From: Tissierellia bacterium
GTDB taxonomy: Bacteria > Bacillota > Clostridia > Tissierellales > Peptoniphilaceae
Direction of reading: 5' to 3'
NCBI GenBank assembly: GCA_030535395.1
Contig: JAUNLK010000006.1
Coordinates: forward strand, 26,477 to 90,476
Length of the DNA: 64,000 nt
Under the pieces are notes generated by a model. That model was not told where the DNA came from, did no database searches, and was given only the letters and a program-made list of their open reading frames with translations. Made by a program: the position numbers and the translations under genes. Positions 52,731-60,647 of this stretch are shown here, one piece after another (within the stretch, counting starts at the first letter, position 1; the number at the start of each line of letters is the position of its first letter).

Positions 52731-55103
52731 TTAACGCTCCCCTCTCAATTTGTCCAGAATCATTCTCTGTTCCACTTGAGCCACCCGGCGACGAGTGTAG
52801 TCCACGGTGTCGGGGTTCACCGACATGGAGGTGATGCCACATTCCACCAGGAATTCGGCAAACTCGGGGTATTGGCTGGGTCCTTGACCGCAGATGGAGC
52901 AGGTGATGCCGTGCTTGTGGGCGGCATCCACGAGAATCTTAATGGCATTTTTCACAGCGGTGTTCCGCTCATCGAAGTAGCCCATATTGTTGAGGATGCC
53001 ACTGTCGCGGTCGGCCCCCATGACCAATTGGGTGAGGTCGTTGGAACCAATGGAGAAGCCGTCCACCATTTGCGCAAATTCCTCAGCTTGGAAGACCACA
53101 GAGGGAACCTCTGCCATGATCCAAATCTTGAATTCCTTGGAGCGCTCCAGGCCCTCGTCGGCCATAATGTCCATGACCACTTTCAGCTCCTCGGGGGTGC
53201 GGACGAAGGGCAGCATGGCCACAATATTGGTCAGGCCGAATTCCTCTCTGGCCTTGAGCATGGCCTTACACTCCAGACGGAAGCCCTCTTCGTAGTCGGG
53301 GGAGATGTAGCGGCTCACTCCACGCCATCCAATCATGGGGTTGGCCTCGGTGGGTTCCACTTCCTCGCCGCCCTTGAGGCCGCGGAATTCGTTGGTTCTA
53401 AAGTCACTCATGCGAACCACTACGGGACGGGGGTAGATGGCACTGGCCACTTCGCTGATCCCCTCAGCCAGGCGATCGATCATCATGTCCCCTTGGCCGG
53501 TCTTGGCAAGATACATGGGGTGAGCGCCGATTTTGTTGGTGAAAATGAACTCGGTGCGCATGAGTCCAATGCCGTCGAAGGGCAGATCCTTGTACTTTTC
53601 AATGAGGGCAGGTTCACCCAAGTTCATGTAGATCTTGGTGCCAGTGACGGGAGCCACCAGTTTTTGGAGCTCGGTGAGGTCCACGCCTACGCCGCCACCC
53701 TCTTTCTTCTCTTCCTTCTTGACCTTGTCCTTGAGGACTTCGCCCTTGTAGACGACCCCACGGGTGGCATCCACAGTGACCATTTGCCCATCTTCCAGGA
53801 CCTTGGTGGCATCATTGGACCCTACGATACAGGGAATCCCCAGCTCACGGGAGACAATGGCCGCGTGGCAGGTCCGTCCGCCGTCGTCGGTGACTACTGC
53901 AGCAGCTTTTCTCATGGCGGGCACCATGTCGGGATTGGTCATTTCCGTAACCAGAATGTCCCCGTCCTTAATGAGATTGATTTCGCTGACATCGTGAATC
54001 TTCTTTACTTTACCGTGTCCAATACCGGGGGAAGCCGCGAGACCGCGAACCAGGGGAATGAGTTGTTCTTCTTGTTGGGCCACTTCAGCCTCCTCTTCTT
54101 TTTCTTCAAGGGTCAAGGTGGTAATGGGACGGGACTGGAGGATGTAGAGATGCTTGGTCTCCCGATCCAGGCCCCACTCGATGTCCTGTACGCTGCCGTA
54201 TTTTTCTTCGATGGTCAGACCCGCTTCAATGAGATTGTGGAGCTCGTCCTCGGTGAGGCACTCCTTGGTCACAAATTCTTCGCCCAAAACATCGGCCACA
54301 TCTTCCTCGTGGGTGCCGATGCCGGAGTCATTTTGGACCACCATCTTCTTTTTGTTGGCAATGTGTCTTTCCAGAACTTCCTTGGTCTTCTTGTCGATGA
54401 TGTACTCGTCGGGGGAAACCAAACCGGAAACCACGGCTTCACCCAGGCCATAGCTGGCATTGATCATCATTTCATCGGTGTTATTGGCAATGGGATTGGC
54501 GGTGAACATGACCCCACTCTTCTCAGAGAAGACCATCTTTTGAACCACCACCGCCAGGGAGACGTCGAAGTGATTGTAGTTTTGCTTTTCCCGGTAGTAA
54601 ATGGCTCTGGGGGTCCAGAGGCTGGCCCAGCACTTGCGAACGTGCTCCACCAGAGCTTCCTCTCCTGCAATGTGCAGATAAGTATCCTGTTGACCAGCGA
54701 AGGATGCATCGGGCAGGTCCTCTGCAGTGGCGGAAGAACGCACGGCCACTTGGGGATTCTCAATGCCAATCTCTTCACTGAGTTTGCGATATGCCTTTCG
54801 AATTTCCTCTTCCAGTTGGGAAATAATTGCTCCGCCAGAAATATTGGCACGAATATCGTTGCTGGCTGCGGTGAGTTGATCCACATCATCCACATCCAGA
54901 CCATCCATCAGATAGCGAACTTTCTCATCCAAATTCGCACCGTCGATGAAGGCATCGTAACCCTCGGCGGTGACGCAAAATCCTGGGGGTACATCCAGAC
55001 CAAAGTTGGTCATTTCGCCCAAATTGGCGCCCTTGCCCCCGACAATGCCCACGTCGGACTTATAGATCTCTTGGAAAAAACGAATAAATTTAAATTCTGA
55101 CAT
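52731..55103 (-). CDS. ppsA: Phosphoenolpyruvate synthase
   Basis: Converts pyruvate, ATP and water to PEP, AMP and phosphate, allowing gluconeogenesis from pyruvate or amino acids. The ATG at 55103 with GAGGAGG gives 790 residues. N-terminal PEP/pyruvate-binding ATP domain (VGGKGANLGEMTNFGLDVPPG; VAVRSSATAEDLPDASFAGQQ, cut), then the phosphohistidine domain with the His in GGRTCHAAIVSREL, and the C-terminal TIM barrel with the Cys in GITCSICGQGPSQYP. The length and the second motif favour PEP synthase over pyruvate phosphate dikinase. Confidence 0.94.
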   Translation of the reverse strand: MSEFKFIRFFQEIYKSDVGIVGGKGANLGEMTNFGLDVPPGFCVTAEGYDAFIDGANLDEKVRYLMDGLDVDDVDQLTAASNDIRANISGGAIISQLEEEIRKAYRKLSEEIGIENPQVAVRSSATAEDLPDASFAGQQDTYLHIAGEEALVEHVRKCWASLWTPRAIYYREKQNYNHFDVSLAVVVQKMVFSEKSGVMFTANPIANNTDEMMINASYGLGEAVVSGLVSPDEYIIDKKTKEVLERHIANKKKMVVQNDSGIGTHEEDVADVLGEEFVTKECLTEDELHNLIEAGLTIEEKYGSVQDIEWGLDRETKHLYILQSRPITTLTLEEKEEEAEVAQQEEQLIPLVRGLAASPGIGHGKVKKIHDVSEINLIKDGDILVTEMTNPDMVPAMRKAAAVVTDDGGRTCHAAIVSRELGIPCIVGSNDATKVLEDGQMVTVDATRGVVYKGEVLKDKVKKEEKKEGGGVGVDLTELQKLVAPVTGTKIYMNLGEPALIEKYKDLPFDGIGLMRTEFIFTNKIGAHPMYLAKTGQGDMMIDRLAEGISEVASAIYPRPVVVRMSDFRTNEFRGLKGGEEVEPTEANPMIGWRGVSRYISPDYEEGFRLECKAMLKAREEFGLTNIVAMLPFVRTPEELKVVMDIMADEGLERSKEFKIWIMAEVPSVVFQAEEFAQMVDGFSIGSNDLTQLVMGADRDSGILNNMGYFDERNTAVKNAIKILVDAAHKHGITCSICGQGPSQYPEFAEFLVECGITSMSVNPDTVDYTRRRVAQVEQRMILDKLRGER

Positions 55104-55125
55104 ATCTGCCCTCCTCACGGGATAT

Positions 55126-55134
55126 ATTATAGCA
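55126..55134 (-). promoter_or_regulatory. ppsA promoter (extended -10)
   Basis: Reverse strand TGCTATAAT at 55134-55126, about 23 bases before the ATG. The -35 region is not convincing, as usual for extended -10 promoters. Confidence 0.55.
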
Positions 55135-55173
55135 CATTTGCCATTGTGTTGTACTATTTATTCTCAGTTTCCC

Positions 55174-55716
55174 CTATTTTTCACTTTCCCAGTACTCCTT
55201 GCTCAAATCCCCAATGGATTTTGTGGAGACATTTTCCGGGGCGATGTCCAGGGCGGTGAGGAGTTGCTCCAGTTTTCCCTCCTCCGTCACCTCGATTTCC
55301 ATATAGGGATGGGGATAGGTCTCTTCATCCCAGGTGTCGAAGTCGAAGGTGGAGCCATCCAGGCTGTATTTTTCCCGGTGCTTGGTGCCCCGGCTCACCT
55401 CTTCAATGCCCATGAATTTGAGAATTTCCAGGAGGGCCTGAGGGTCCTCCACCAGGGTGGTGTACTCCATATTGTTCTTGCTCTCGGTGGTCTTTTCCTT
55501 GGCTTTAAAGGTAAATTCGTACTTGGTCTTTCCCTTTTTTTCGGCAATGCGGAGGCGGAGATAGCCCAGGGCATCGTCCACGGGGTTTTGGATATTTTGG
55601 AGGCGAATATTGATCTGCTCCTCCACTCCCTCCTCCTGAGCCCCCAGGGCCAGAACTTTTTTCTTCAGCTCAGTGACATCTTCATTTAAAATTTTGACTT
55701 CCATTTCTCTTTCCAT
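55174..55716 (-). CDS. CYTH-domain triphosphatase-like protein
   Basis: CYTH superfamily member (class IV adenylate cyclase, thiamine triphosphatase or inorganic triphosphatase). It starts with the ExExK signature EMEVKI. Basic and acidic residues along the strands follow, such as YLRLRIAEKKGK, KYEFTFKAK, REKYSLDG and MEIEVTEEG. Length 180 residues. It abuts the metallophosphoesterase gene with no gap. A triphosphatase is more likely than cyclase activity, but the substrate cannot be read. Confidence 0.82.
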   Translation of the reverse strand: MEREMEVKILNEDVTELKKKVLALGAQEEGVEEQINIRLQNIQNPVDDALGYLRLRIAEKKGKTKYEFTFKAKEKTTESKNNMEYTTLVEDPQALLEILKFMGIEEVSRGTKHREKYSLDGSTFDFDTWDEETYPHPYMEIEVTEEGKLEQLLTALDIAPENVSTKSIGDLSKEYWESEK

Positions 55717-56409
55717 TTAGTCCTCCTTAATCAGGGCGGGCCGGAAATGAAGGTAGTCCGCCGCCACACATTGAAATTCTATGCCCAAAACGGTCCCCTC
55801 CTGGATGTACTTGTGGCCGCTGCCGTGGAGGTGGCCGTAGATACAGCGACTCACCCCCTGCTCGTAGAGATAGTAGACGAAGTCGTTGGCATCTCCCGTG
55901 CTGTGGAAGGGGGGATAGTGAATCATGGCGATGATTTCCTCGGGCTTGGGCTCCCCCAGGCTCTGATAGGACAGGTCCAGCCGCCCCAATTCCCTGCTGT
56001 AGATCTTGGCATCCTGCTCCGTGGCCTGGGGACCGTCGATGTCGGACCAGCCCCGGGTGCCAATGATCCCCACTCCCTCCACCACGGCGGAGGAATTGTG
56101 GAGGAAGGTGATGGAGGAGAGGTTTAAGTCCTCCAATTTCTTCAAACTGCTCCACCAGTAGTCGTGATTGCCCTTGCTGATGATCTTCTTGCCCGGGAGG
56201 GCGTCGATCCGCCTCAGATCCTCTTCGGCATCACTGAGCTTGAGGCCCCAGGAGATGTCCCCCACAATGAGCACCGTGTCCTCCTCCCGGACCACGGAGC
56301 GCCACTGCTGGAAAATGCGTTCTTCATGATCTACCCATGCTTTGCCAAAGACATCCATGGGTTTTTCTTTTGTATGATCCAAATGGAGATCACCGATCCC
56401 GTAGATCAA
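55717..56409 (-). CDS. Calcineurin-like metallophosphoesterase
   Basis: Two-metal phosphoesterase of 230 residues. All motifs are visible: YGIGDLHLDH, LIVGDISWGL, ISKGNHDYWW, IMIHYPPFHS and CIYGHLHGSG. A TTG start at 56409 with AAGGGAG six bases upstream is preferred to an earlier in-frame TTG lacking a ribosome site. This subtype is often annotated only as serine/threonine phosphatase or hydrolase; substrate unknown. Lies between yhaN and the CYTH gene in one operon. Confidence 0.85.
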   Translation of the reverse strand: MIYGIGDLHLDHTKEKPMDVFGKAWVDHEERIFQQWRSVVREEDTVLIVGDISWGLKLSDAEEDLRRIDALPGKKIISKGNHDYWWSSLKKLEDLNLSSITFLHNSSAVVEGVGIIGTRGWSDIDGPQATEQDAKIYSRELGRLDLSYQSLGEPKPEEIIAMIHYPPFHSTGDANDFVYYLYEQGVSRCIYGHLHGSGHKYIQEGTVLGIEFQCVAADYLHFRPALIKED

Positions 56410-56450
56410 CCGAGGCTCCCTTCTAGCGTACAAAGTTACAGTTGTGCAAA

Positions 56451-58202
56451 TTAAGTGGTCTCCAGGAGAATGATTTGGCGGCCGGCCTCTGCCAGAAGCT
56501 CCTTCACCTCTTCCTTCCGCTGGCTGTCGAAGTAGGCCAGGGGATCGTCCATGAGGGCGGGAATCTCCCCCCGCCCCACCAGATCCATCATGGCGAGCTT
56601 CAGGCAGATGGCCATGAGCTCTTGAGTGCTGCGGCTCAGCTGCATCAAGCGGAGGATGCTCCCCTCTCGGTCCACATAGAAGCCCTGGGCCTCGTCGTAG
56701 CCCAGGCGATGATAGGGGCTGTCCTCGCCTCCGGTGGCCCGCCGGAAGTAGTTGAAGCTCTCCCGGAGGAGCTGGGCCTCCACCTGGGCCCCCTCCGACA
56801 GCTTGAGCTCCTCAAAGATCCCCCGGACATCCTGGAGAATTTTCTGCTCCTGGCGGAGCTTTTCCCGCTGGTCTTCCTCCCTCTGGATCTCCTCTTCCAG
56901 GGCCACCACCTGGGCCCGGCTGTCCTCCATTTGGTGGAGGAGGGCCTGGGCTCTCCCCAGATCGTATTCCCCCTTCCGGAGTTCCTCGCTGCGTCGCATC
57001 TCCTCCCGGTCCACATAGCCCCCTTCCACCAGGCCCTGAAACTGGAGGAGGGAGGAGTGAAGGGCCTCCATGGAGAGGGGCCGCTTCAGAAGGGCCTCCC
57101 CCCTCTGGCGGAGGACCTCCTTCTGCCGGTAGAGCTCGTCCCGCTCCTGAAAGGCCCGGTGATAGCGGGCAAGGGCCCTCTTGCCGAAGACTCGCCCCAA
57201 GAGGCGGGTGAAGAAGAAGCCGCCCCCCACCGCCGAGATGGAAATGGGCAGAAGGATGAGCTGCACCTGAGCCCCCTCCACGGCAAAAAAGAGGCCGGCC
57301 CCCAATCCCAATAGGCTGAGGAGAAGCCAGCCCAGCAGTGCCCAACTGGAAGTGTAGCGGCGCCCCTGGGCTCTCTGCTCCAATTTTTGAATGAGCTCAT
57401 CGCTCATGGCCAGCTCCCCGTCCTTTTTCTGCACCTCCCCAATGAGCTCCCGGAGGTCCTTAGGCTCTGGAAGTTCCGGCGCCTCCTCCCGTTGGGCGAG
57501 GAGTTTCTCCCGCTGGGCCCTGAGGCCCTCATAGGAGGTCTTGGCAGCCCCATAGCCCTGAATCTTGGGCCGCTCCCGGGCCAGGAGCTGATACTTCTCC
57601 TTCAAACTCAGGGAGATTCTGCCCAGCTGGGAGGTCTTTCGCCCCTCGGTGCCAATCTCCCTGAGGCGCTCCTCCACCCGGGCCATGGCCCCCTCCAGGG
57701 AGTACTGAGTGGATCCCGTGTGGAGGAAGTTTTGAGCCTCCTCAAAGACCTCCCGGGGGTCCTGGGCCTCCATGTGGAGGAAAAATTCCTCAAACTGCCG
57801 CCGGGTGAGGCCAAAGAAGTAGACCCCCGGCTGGGGCACCCGGGAGTAACGGGTGAAGGAGGGGTCCTCAAAGCTGCGCCCCGTGTCCAGCCGCTCCACC
57901 AAAACCTCCTCGGAGCCCTTTAAAAAGACCCGGTGAATGCGATAGCCCACCCCGTCCTGGACCAGGGTGAGGGCCCCCTGGAAGCGACTCTGCCCCACGG
58001 GCTTCAAGCGGTCATAGAGCTCCGATGGAAGGACCCGGTGGAGGCTGTCCTTGGAAAGGCCGTAGAGAATGACGAAGATGGTCCACAAGAGGGTGGACTT
58101 CCCCCACTCATTGGGGGCCTGGATCTCATTGTAGCCTTCGTGAAAGGTGATGACATTGCGCTCAAAGGGGCCCACCGCCTCCAGTTCCACTTTCTCAATC
58201 AT
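56451..58202 (-). CDS. YhaN-like AAA/SbcC-type ATPase with internal membrane segments
   Basis: Rad50/SbcC-like ATPase of 583 residues, paired with a YhaO-like nuclease. Walker A reads APNEWGKSTLLW near residue 31; the C-terminal signature LSRSTQELMAICLKLAMMDL and Walker B IPALMDDPLAYFD complete the ATPase head. Two coiled-coil arms flank a pair of hydrophobic stretches (about residues 280-330), so it may be membrane-attached like B. subtilis YhaN. It is much shorter than YhaN of about 960 residues. It overlaps the nuclease gene by 8 bases. Confidence 0.82.
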   Translation of the reverse strand: MIEKVELEAVGPFERNVITFHEGYNEIQAPNEWGKSTLLWTIFVILYGLSKDSLHRVLPSELYDRLKPVGQSRFQGALTLVQDGVGYRIHRVFLKGSEEVLVERLDTGRSFEDPSFTRYSRVPQPGVYFFGLTRRQFEEFFLHMEAQDPREVFEEAQNFLHTGSTQYSLEGAMARVEERLREIGTEGRKTSQLGRISLSLKEKYQLLARERPKIQGYGAAKTSYEGLRAQREKLLAQREEAPELPEPKDLRELIGEVQKKDGELAMSDELIQKLEQRAQGRRYTSSWALLGWLLLSLLGLGAGLFFAVEGAQVQLILLPISISAVGGGFFFTRLLGRVFGKRALARYHRAFQERDELYRQKEVLRQRGEALLKRPLSMEALHSSLLQFQGLVEGGYVDREEMRRSEELRKGEYDLGRAQALLHQMEDSRAQVVALEEEIQREEDQREKLRQEQKILQDVRGIFEELKLSEGAQVEAQLLRESFNYFRRATGGEDSPYHRLGYDEAQGFYVDREGSILRLMQLSRSTQELMAICLKLAMMDLVGRGEIPALMDDPLAYFDSQRKEEVKELLAEAGRQIILLETT

Positions 58203-59199
58203 CCCTGCCTCCCATCAGTGCCGAAAGCCCCACGTCCATGAGCTGCTCCAGATACTCCTCGGAGCCCTCCATGGCCCGGACCTTGCGAATAAAGGCCCCC
58301 ACCACATCGTCCCTGTGGCGACCATAGAGCTCCCGGTAGTTGAAGCGGCTCTTGGGGAGAAATTTCACCCGGCTGTCGGGGAAATTCCCCTGAATGAGGG
58401 AGCGAAGATAGTCCGAGGGGACGCCGTCGTAGTGGATATCGTAGAGGAGGTGGGGGCTTTGCTCCAACTCCTCCAGTTCCTCCGGGCTGTGGAGGCTCAC
58501 CCGCTCCACCTGTAAGCTGCTCCGGGAAATTCTCCGGGTGGTGATGGCCCCCTCTCCCTCCCCCAGGATGTAGCCGAAGTCCCCCACTTCATCGAAGCTC
58601 AAAATTTCCGGAGTGCCGCACATCACCACATGGCTCTGTAGCTCCTCCCCTTTGTGGATGTGGCCCAGGGCAATGTAGTCGAAGACCCCGGAAAAAGTGG
58701 CGGGGTCCAGGGGGAAGTAGCCCCGGCCCCCCCAGGTGCCGTGGTGGAGGAGGATCTTGGTGTAGCCCTCCAAAAAGACCGAGGGATCAATGAGCTTTTC
58801 CTTGCCATAACTGTGGCGACTCCAGCTCTCCCCAAAAATCATCACCCTCCTGCCGTGGTCCACATAGACGGAGCTCTGGGGCCCAAAGAGGTGCACCTTC
58901 CCCTTGATGGCCTCCAGGGTATCAAAGAGGCCATAGTCGTGATTGCCCAAGAGGAGAAAGACCTTCACGGGCAGGCGATTGAGCCTTTCCATGACCTCCA
59001 CCACCTCCCGGTGGCTGATTTTCTGCTCCTCAAAAATATCCCCCACCAAAAAGAGATAGTCCACCCCATGGGCCACGGCGGCGGAGGAGATATCCTCCAA
59101 AGCTTGAAAACGAAGACGGCGGTACCTACTCCTCCGCTGAGGATCCTCCGACGGGAAGGAATTGCCCAGGTGTAGGTCCGCCGTGTGGAGAAATTTCAT
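58195..59199 (-). CDS. YhaO/SbcD-like DNA exonuclease
   Basis: Metallophosphoesterase-type nuclease subunit, 334 residues. Motifs: FLHTADLHLGNSF, LFLVGDIFEEQK, LLLGNHDYGLF, ILLHHGTWGG and ALGHIHKGE. A C-terminal capping domain follows. With the adjacent ATPase it forms a YhaO-YhaN (Mre11-Rad50-like) complex for DNA-end processing. It starts 3 bases after the isochorismatase-family gene. Confidence 0.87.
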   Translation of the reverse strand: MKFLHTADLHLGNSFPSEDPQRRSRYRRLRFQALEDISSAAVAHGVDYLFLVGDIFEEQKISHREVVEVMERLNRLPVKVFLLLGNHDYGLFDTLEAIKGKVHLFGPQSSVYVDHGRRVMIFGESWSRHSYGKEKLIDPSVFLEGYTKILLHHGTWGGRGYFPLDPATFSGVFDYIALGHIHKGEELQSHVVMCGTPEILSFDEVGDFGYILGEGEGAITTRRISRSSLQVERVSLHSPEELEELEQSPHLLYDIHYDGVPSDYLRSLIQGNFPDSRVKFLPKSRFNYRELYGRHRDDVVGAFIRKVRAMEGSEEYLEQLMDVGLSALMGGRDD

Positions 59200-59202
59200 G
59201 TC

Positions 59203-59751
59203 TCACTTAATGAGGGCCTGGATGGCTTTGAACTCCGGGGTTCCCGCCTTCCCATTGAAGTCGAAGAGGATGGACTCCGTGGATCGAACCACCGCCCCCA
59301 TGTCCCTCATTTCATTGAGGGCGTGGACCTTGTTTTCCATTTTTCGAGAGGCAACGGCATCGTGGACCACATAGACCTCATAGCCCTCCTGGAGGAGGTC
59401 CCGGGTGCTGAGGAGGACGCAGATGTGGGCCTCTTCCCCGGAGAGAATGATCTGCTTGGGAGCCACTTCCTTGAGATGGGCGGCAATCTCCTCATCCAGC
59501 ATAATGGAAAAGGCCTTTTTGTCCATCTCCACTCCAGAGGGACGGAGGGGGCGAATCTCCGGGTCAAAGGGCCCCAGCCCCTTGGCATACTGGGTGGTGA
59601 AGAGGGTGGGAATGTCCATGATCTCCGCAGTTTGAGCCAAAATTTTGGCATTCTTCCGCAGTTCCTGACCGCCGTCCATGACCTGGGTCAGGGAATCCTG
59701 AATGTCGATGAATAAAAAGAGGGCGCCCTCTCGCTGCAATTTGTGCTTCAT
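59203..59751 (-). CDS. Isochorismatase-family cysteine hydrolase
   Basis: Hydrolase of 182 residues in the YcaC/nicotinamidase group. The catalytic triad is visible: Asp in FIDIQDSL, Lys in QYAKGLGPF and Cys in SGEEAHICVLLS near residue 110. Substrate is unknown; members include nicotinamidases and hydrolases of uncharacterised amides. It overlaps the PfkB-like gene by 4 bases. Confidence 0.87.
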   Translation of the reverse strand: MKHKLQREGALFLFIDIQDSLTQVMDGGQELRKNAKILAQTAEIMDIPTLFTTQYAKGLGPFDPEIRPLRPSGVEMDKKAFSIMLDEEIAAHLKEVAPKQIILSGEEAHICVLLSTRDLLQEGYEVYVVHDAVASRKMENKVHALNEMRDMGAVVRSTESILFDFNGKAGTPEFKAIQALIK

Positions 59752-60647
59752 TTTACCTCCATTTCTTGAACTTCAATTCGGCTCATGAGCCCCTTGATCT
59801 CGGCAAAATCCGCCACTTTGGTGGCCCCCGTGGCCATGGAAAGCTTCAAAAGCTGCTCCCCGCCATAGTTCCGCTCCATGCCACAGGCCAGGCCAATTAA
59901 CAGGCCCCCGTGGGAGAGGGAGAGCTCCTCACTGTCTTCGAAGAAGCCGTAGAGAACTTTCTCGGGAGTGAAGAGGAGCACGCCCTTTTTGGAACCGGTC
60001 ACCAAAACCAGGGGAATGTGGCTCATTTGCTCCCGGACAAAGGCGCCGATCTCGCCAATGAGGGTCATTTCCTTGCCACTGAGCTTCTTTAAATCCTCCC
60101 GGGAGATGACCAGGCCATAGGCCGCCAAATTGGAGAGCTTGGGAAATTCTCCCTCCCGGTATTTCACAAAGATGGGGGTCTTCTCCCGCTTGGCAAATTG
60201 AATGAGCCCTCCCGTGAGATCCTCGTCGTCCTCCAGCTCATTGGGAACGGCCACCACCACTTGCCCCTCCTGGACCGCCTCCAAATAGTCCTGGAAAAAT
60301 TCACTGATGTCCTCTCCAGTGACTCGAGGGGAGGGGGTGTGGACGGTGGTCAACTTGCTCCCCTCCTCCAGGACAATGGACTCCCGGGTGTTGTCCCGGA
60401 GCCGGTGAAATTTCACCGTCATGGGAATCTGACGCAACAGCTCGTGATAGAGGACCCCGGAGGAGCCCCCCAGTAGGGTCACATAGGTCACCTTGGCATC
60501 CATGGCCACGGCAAGCTCCGCCATAAAGCCGCCCCTGCCCCCAGGTGCCAGGTCCAATTCCCGGGCCACGGAGTCCCTCCCCTTGGGAAAGGACTCCCCA
60601 ATCAACTTTCGCCGCAATCTGGGATTGGGATCTGCCAGTACTAGCAT
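59748..60647 (-). CDS. PfkB/ribokinase-like protein lacking the catalytic Asp
   Basis: A 299-residue protein with the fold order of 1-phosphofructokinase/tagatose-6-phosphate kinase types: ADPNPRLRRK (substrate NPxxD region), LAPGGRGGFMAELAVAM (usually GGKGxNxA), TLLGGSSG and LVLVTGSKKGVLLF. The segment that should read GAGDxFxAG with the catalytic Asp is LSLSHGGLLIG (residues 242-252), with Gly in the Asp position. It may be a pseudokinase or binding protein, or my alignment is off by one element. It overlaps pgm as TAATG and sits between pgm and the isochorismatase-family gene. Confidence 0.7.
   Translation of the reverse strand: MLVLADPNPRLRRKLIGESFPKGRDSVARELDLAPGGRGGFMAELAVAMDAKVTYVTLLGGSSGVLYHELLRQIPMTVKFHRLRDNTRESIVLEEGSKLTTVHTPSPRVTGEDISEFFQDYLEAVQEGQVVVAVPNELEDDEDLTGGLIQFAKREKTPIFVKYREGEFPKLSNLAAYGLVISREDLKKLSGKEMTLIGEIGAFVREQMSHIPLVLVTGSKKGVLLFTPEKVLYGFFEDSEELSLSHGGLLIGLACGMERNYGGEQLLKLSMATGATKVADFAEIKGLMSRIEVQEMEVK

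Noticed and set aside
52633..52842. 70-codon N-terminal extension of lysA
   Set aside because: It would cross the ppsA terminator; the internal ATG has GGAGG and gives the family length.
52776..55100. 774-codon open frame on the plus strand opposite ppsA
   Set aside because: Antisense shadow caused by strong third-position bias; the minus frame is an unmistakable PEP synthase and the plus product has no domain-like sequence or ribosome site.
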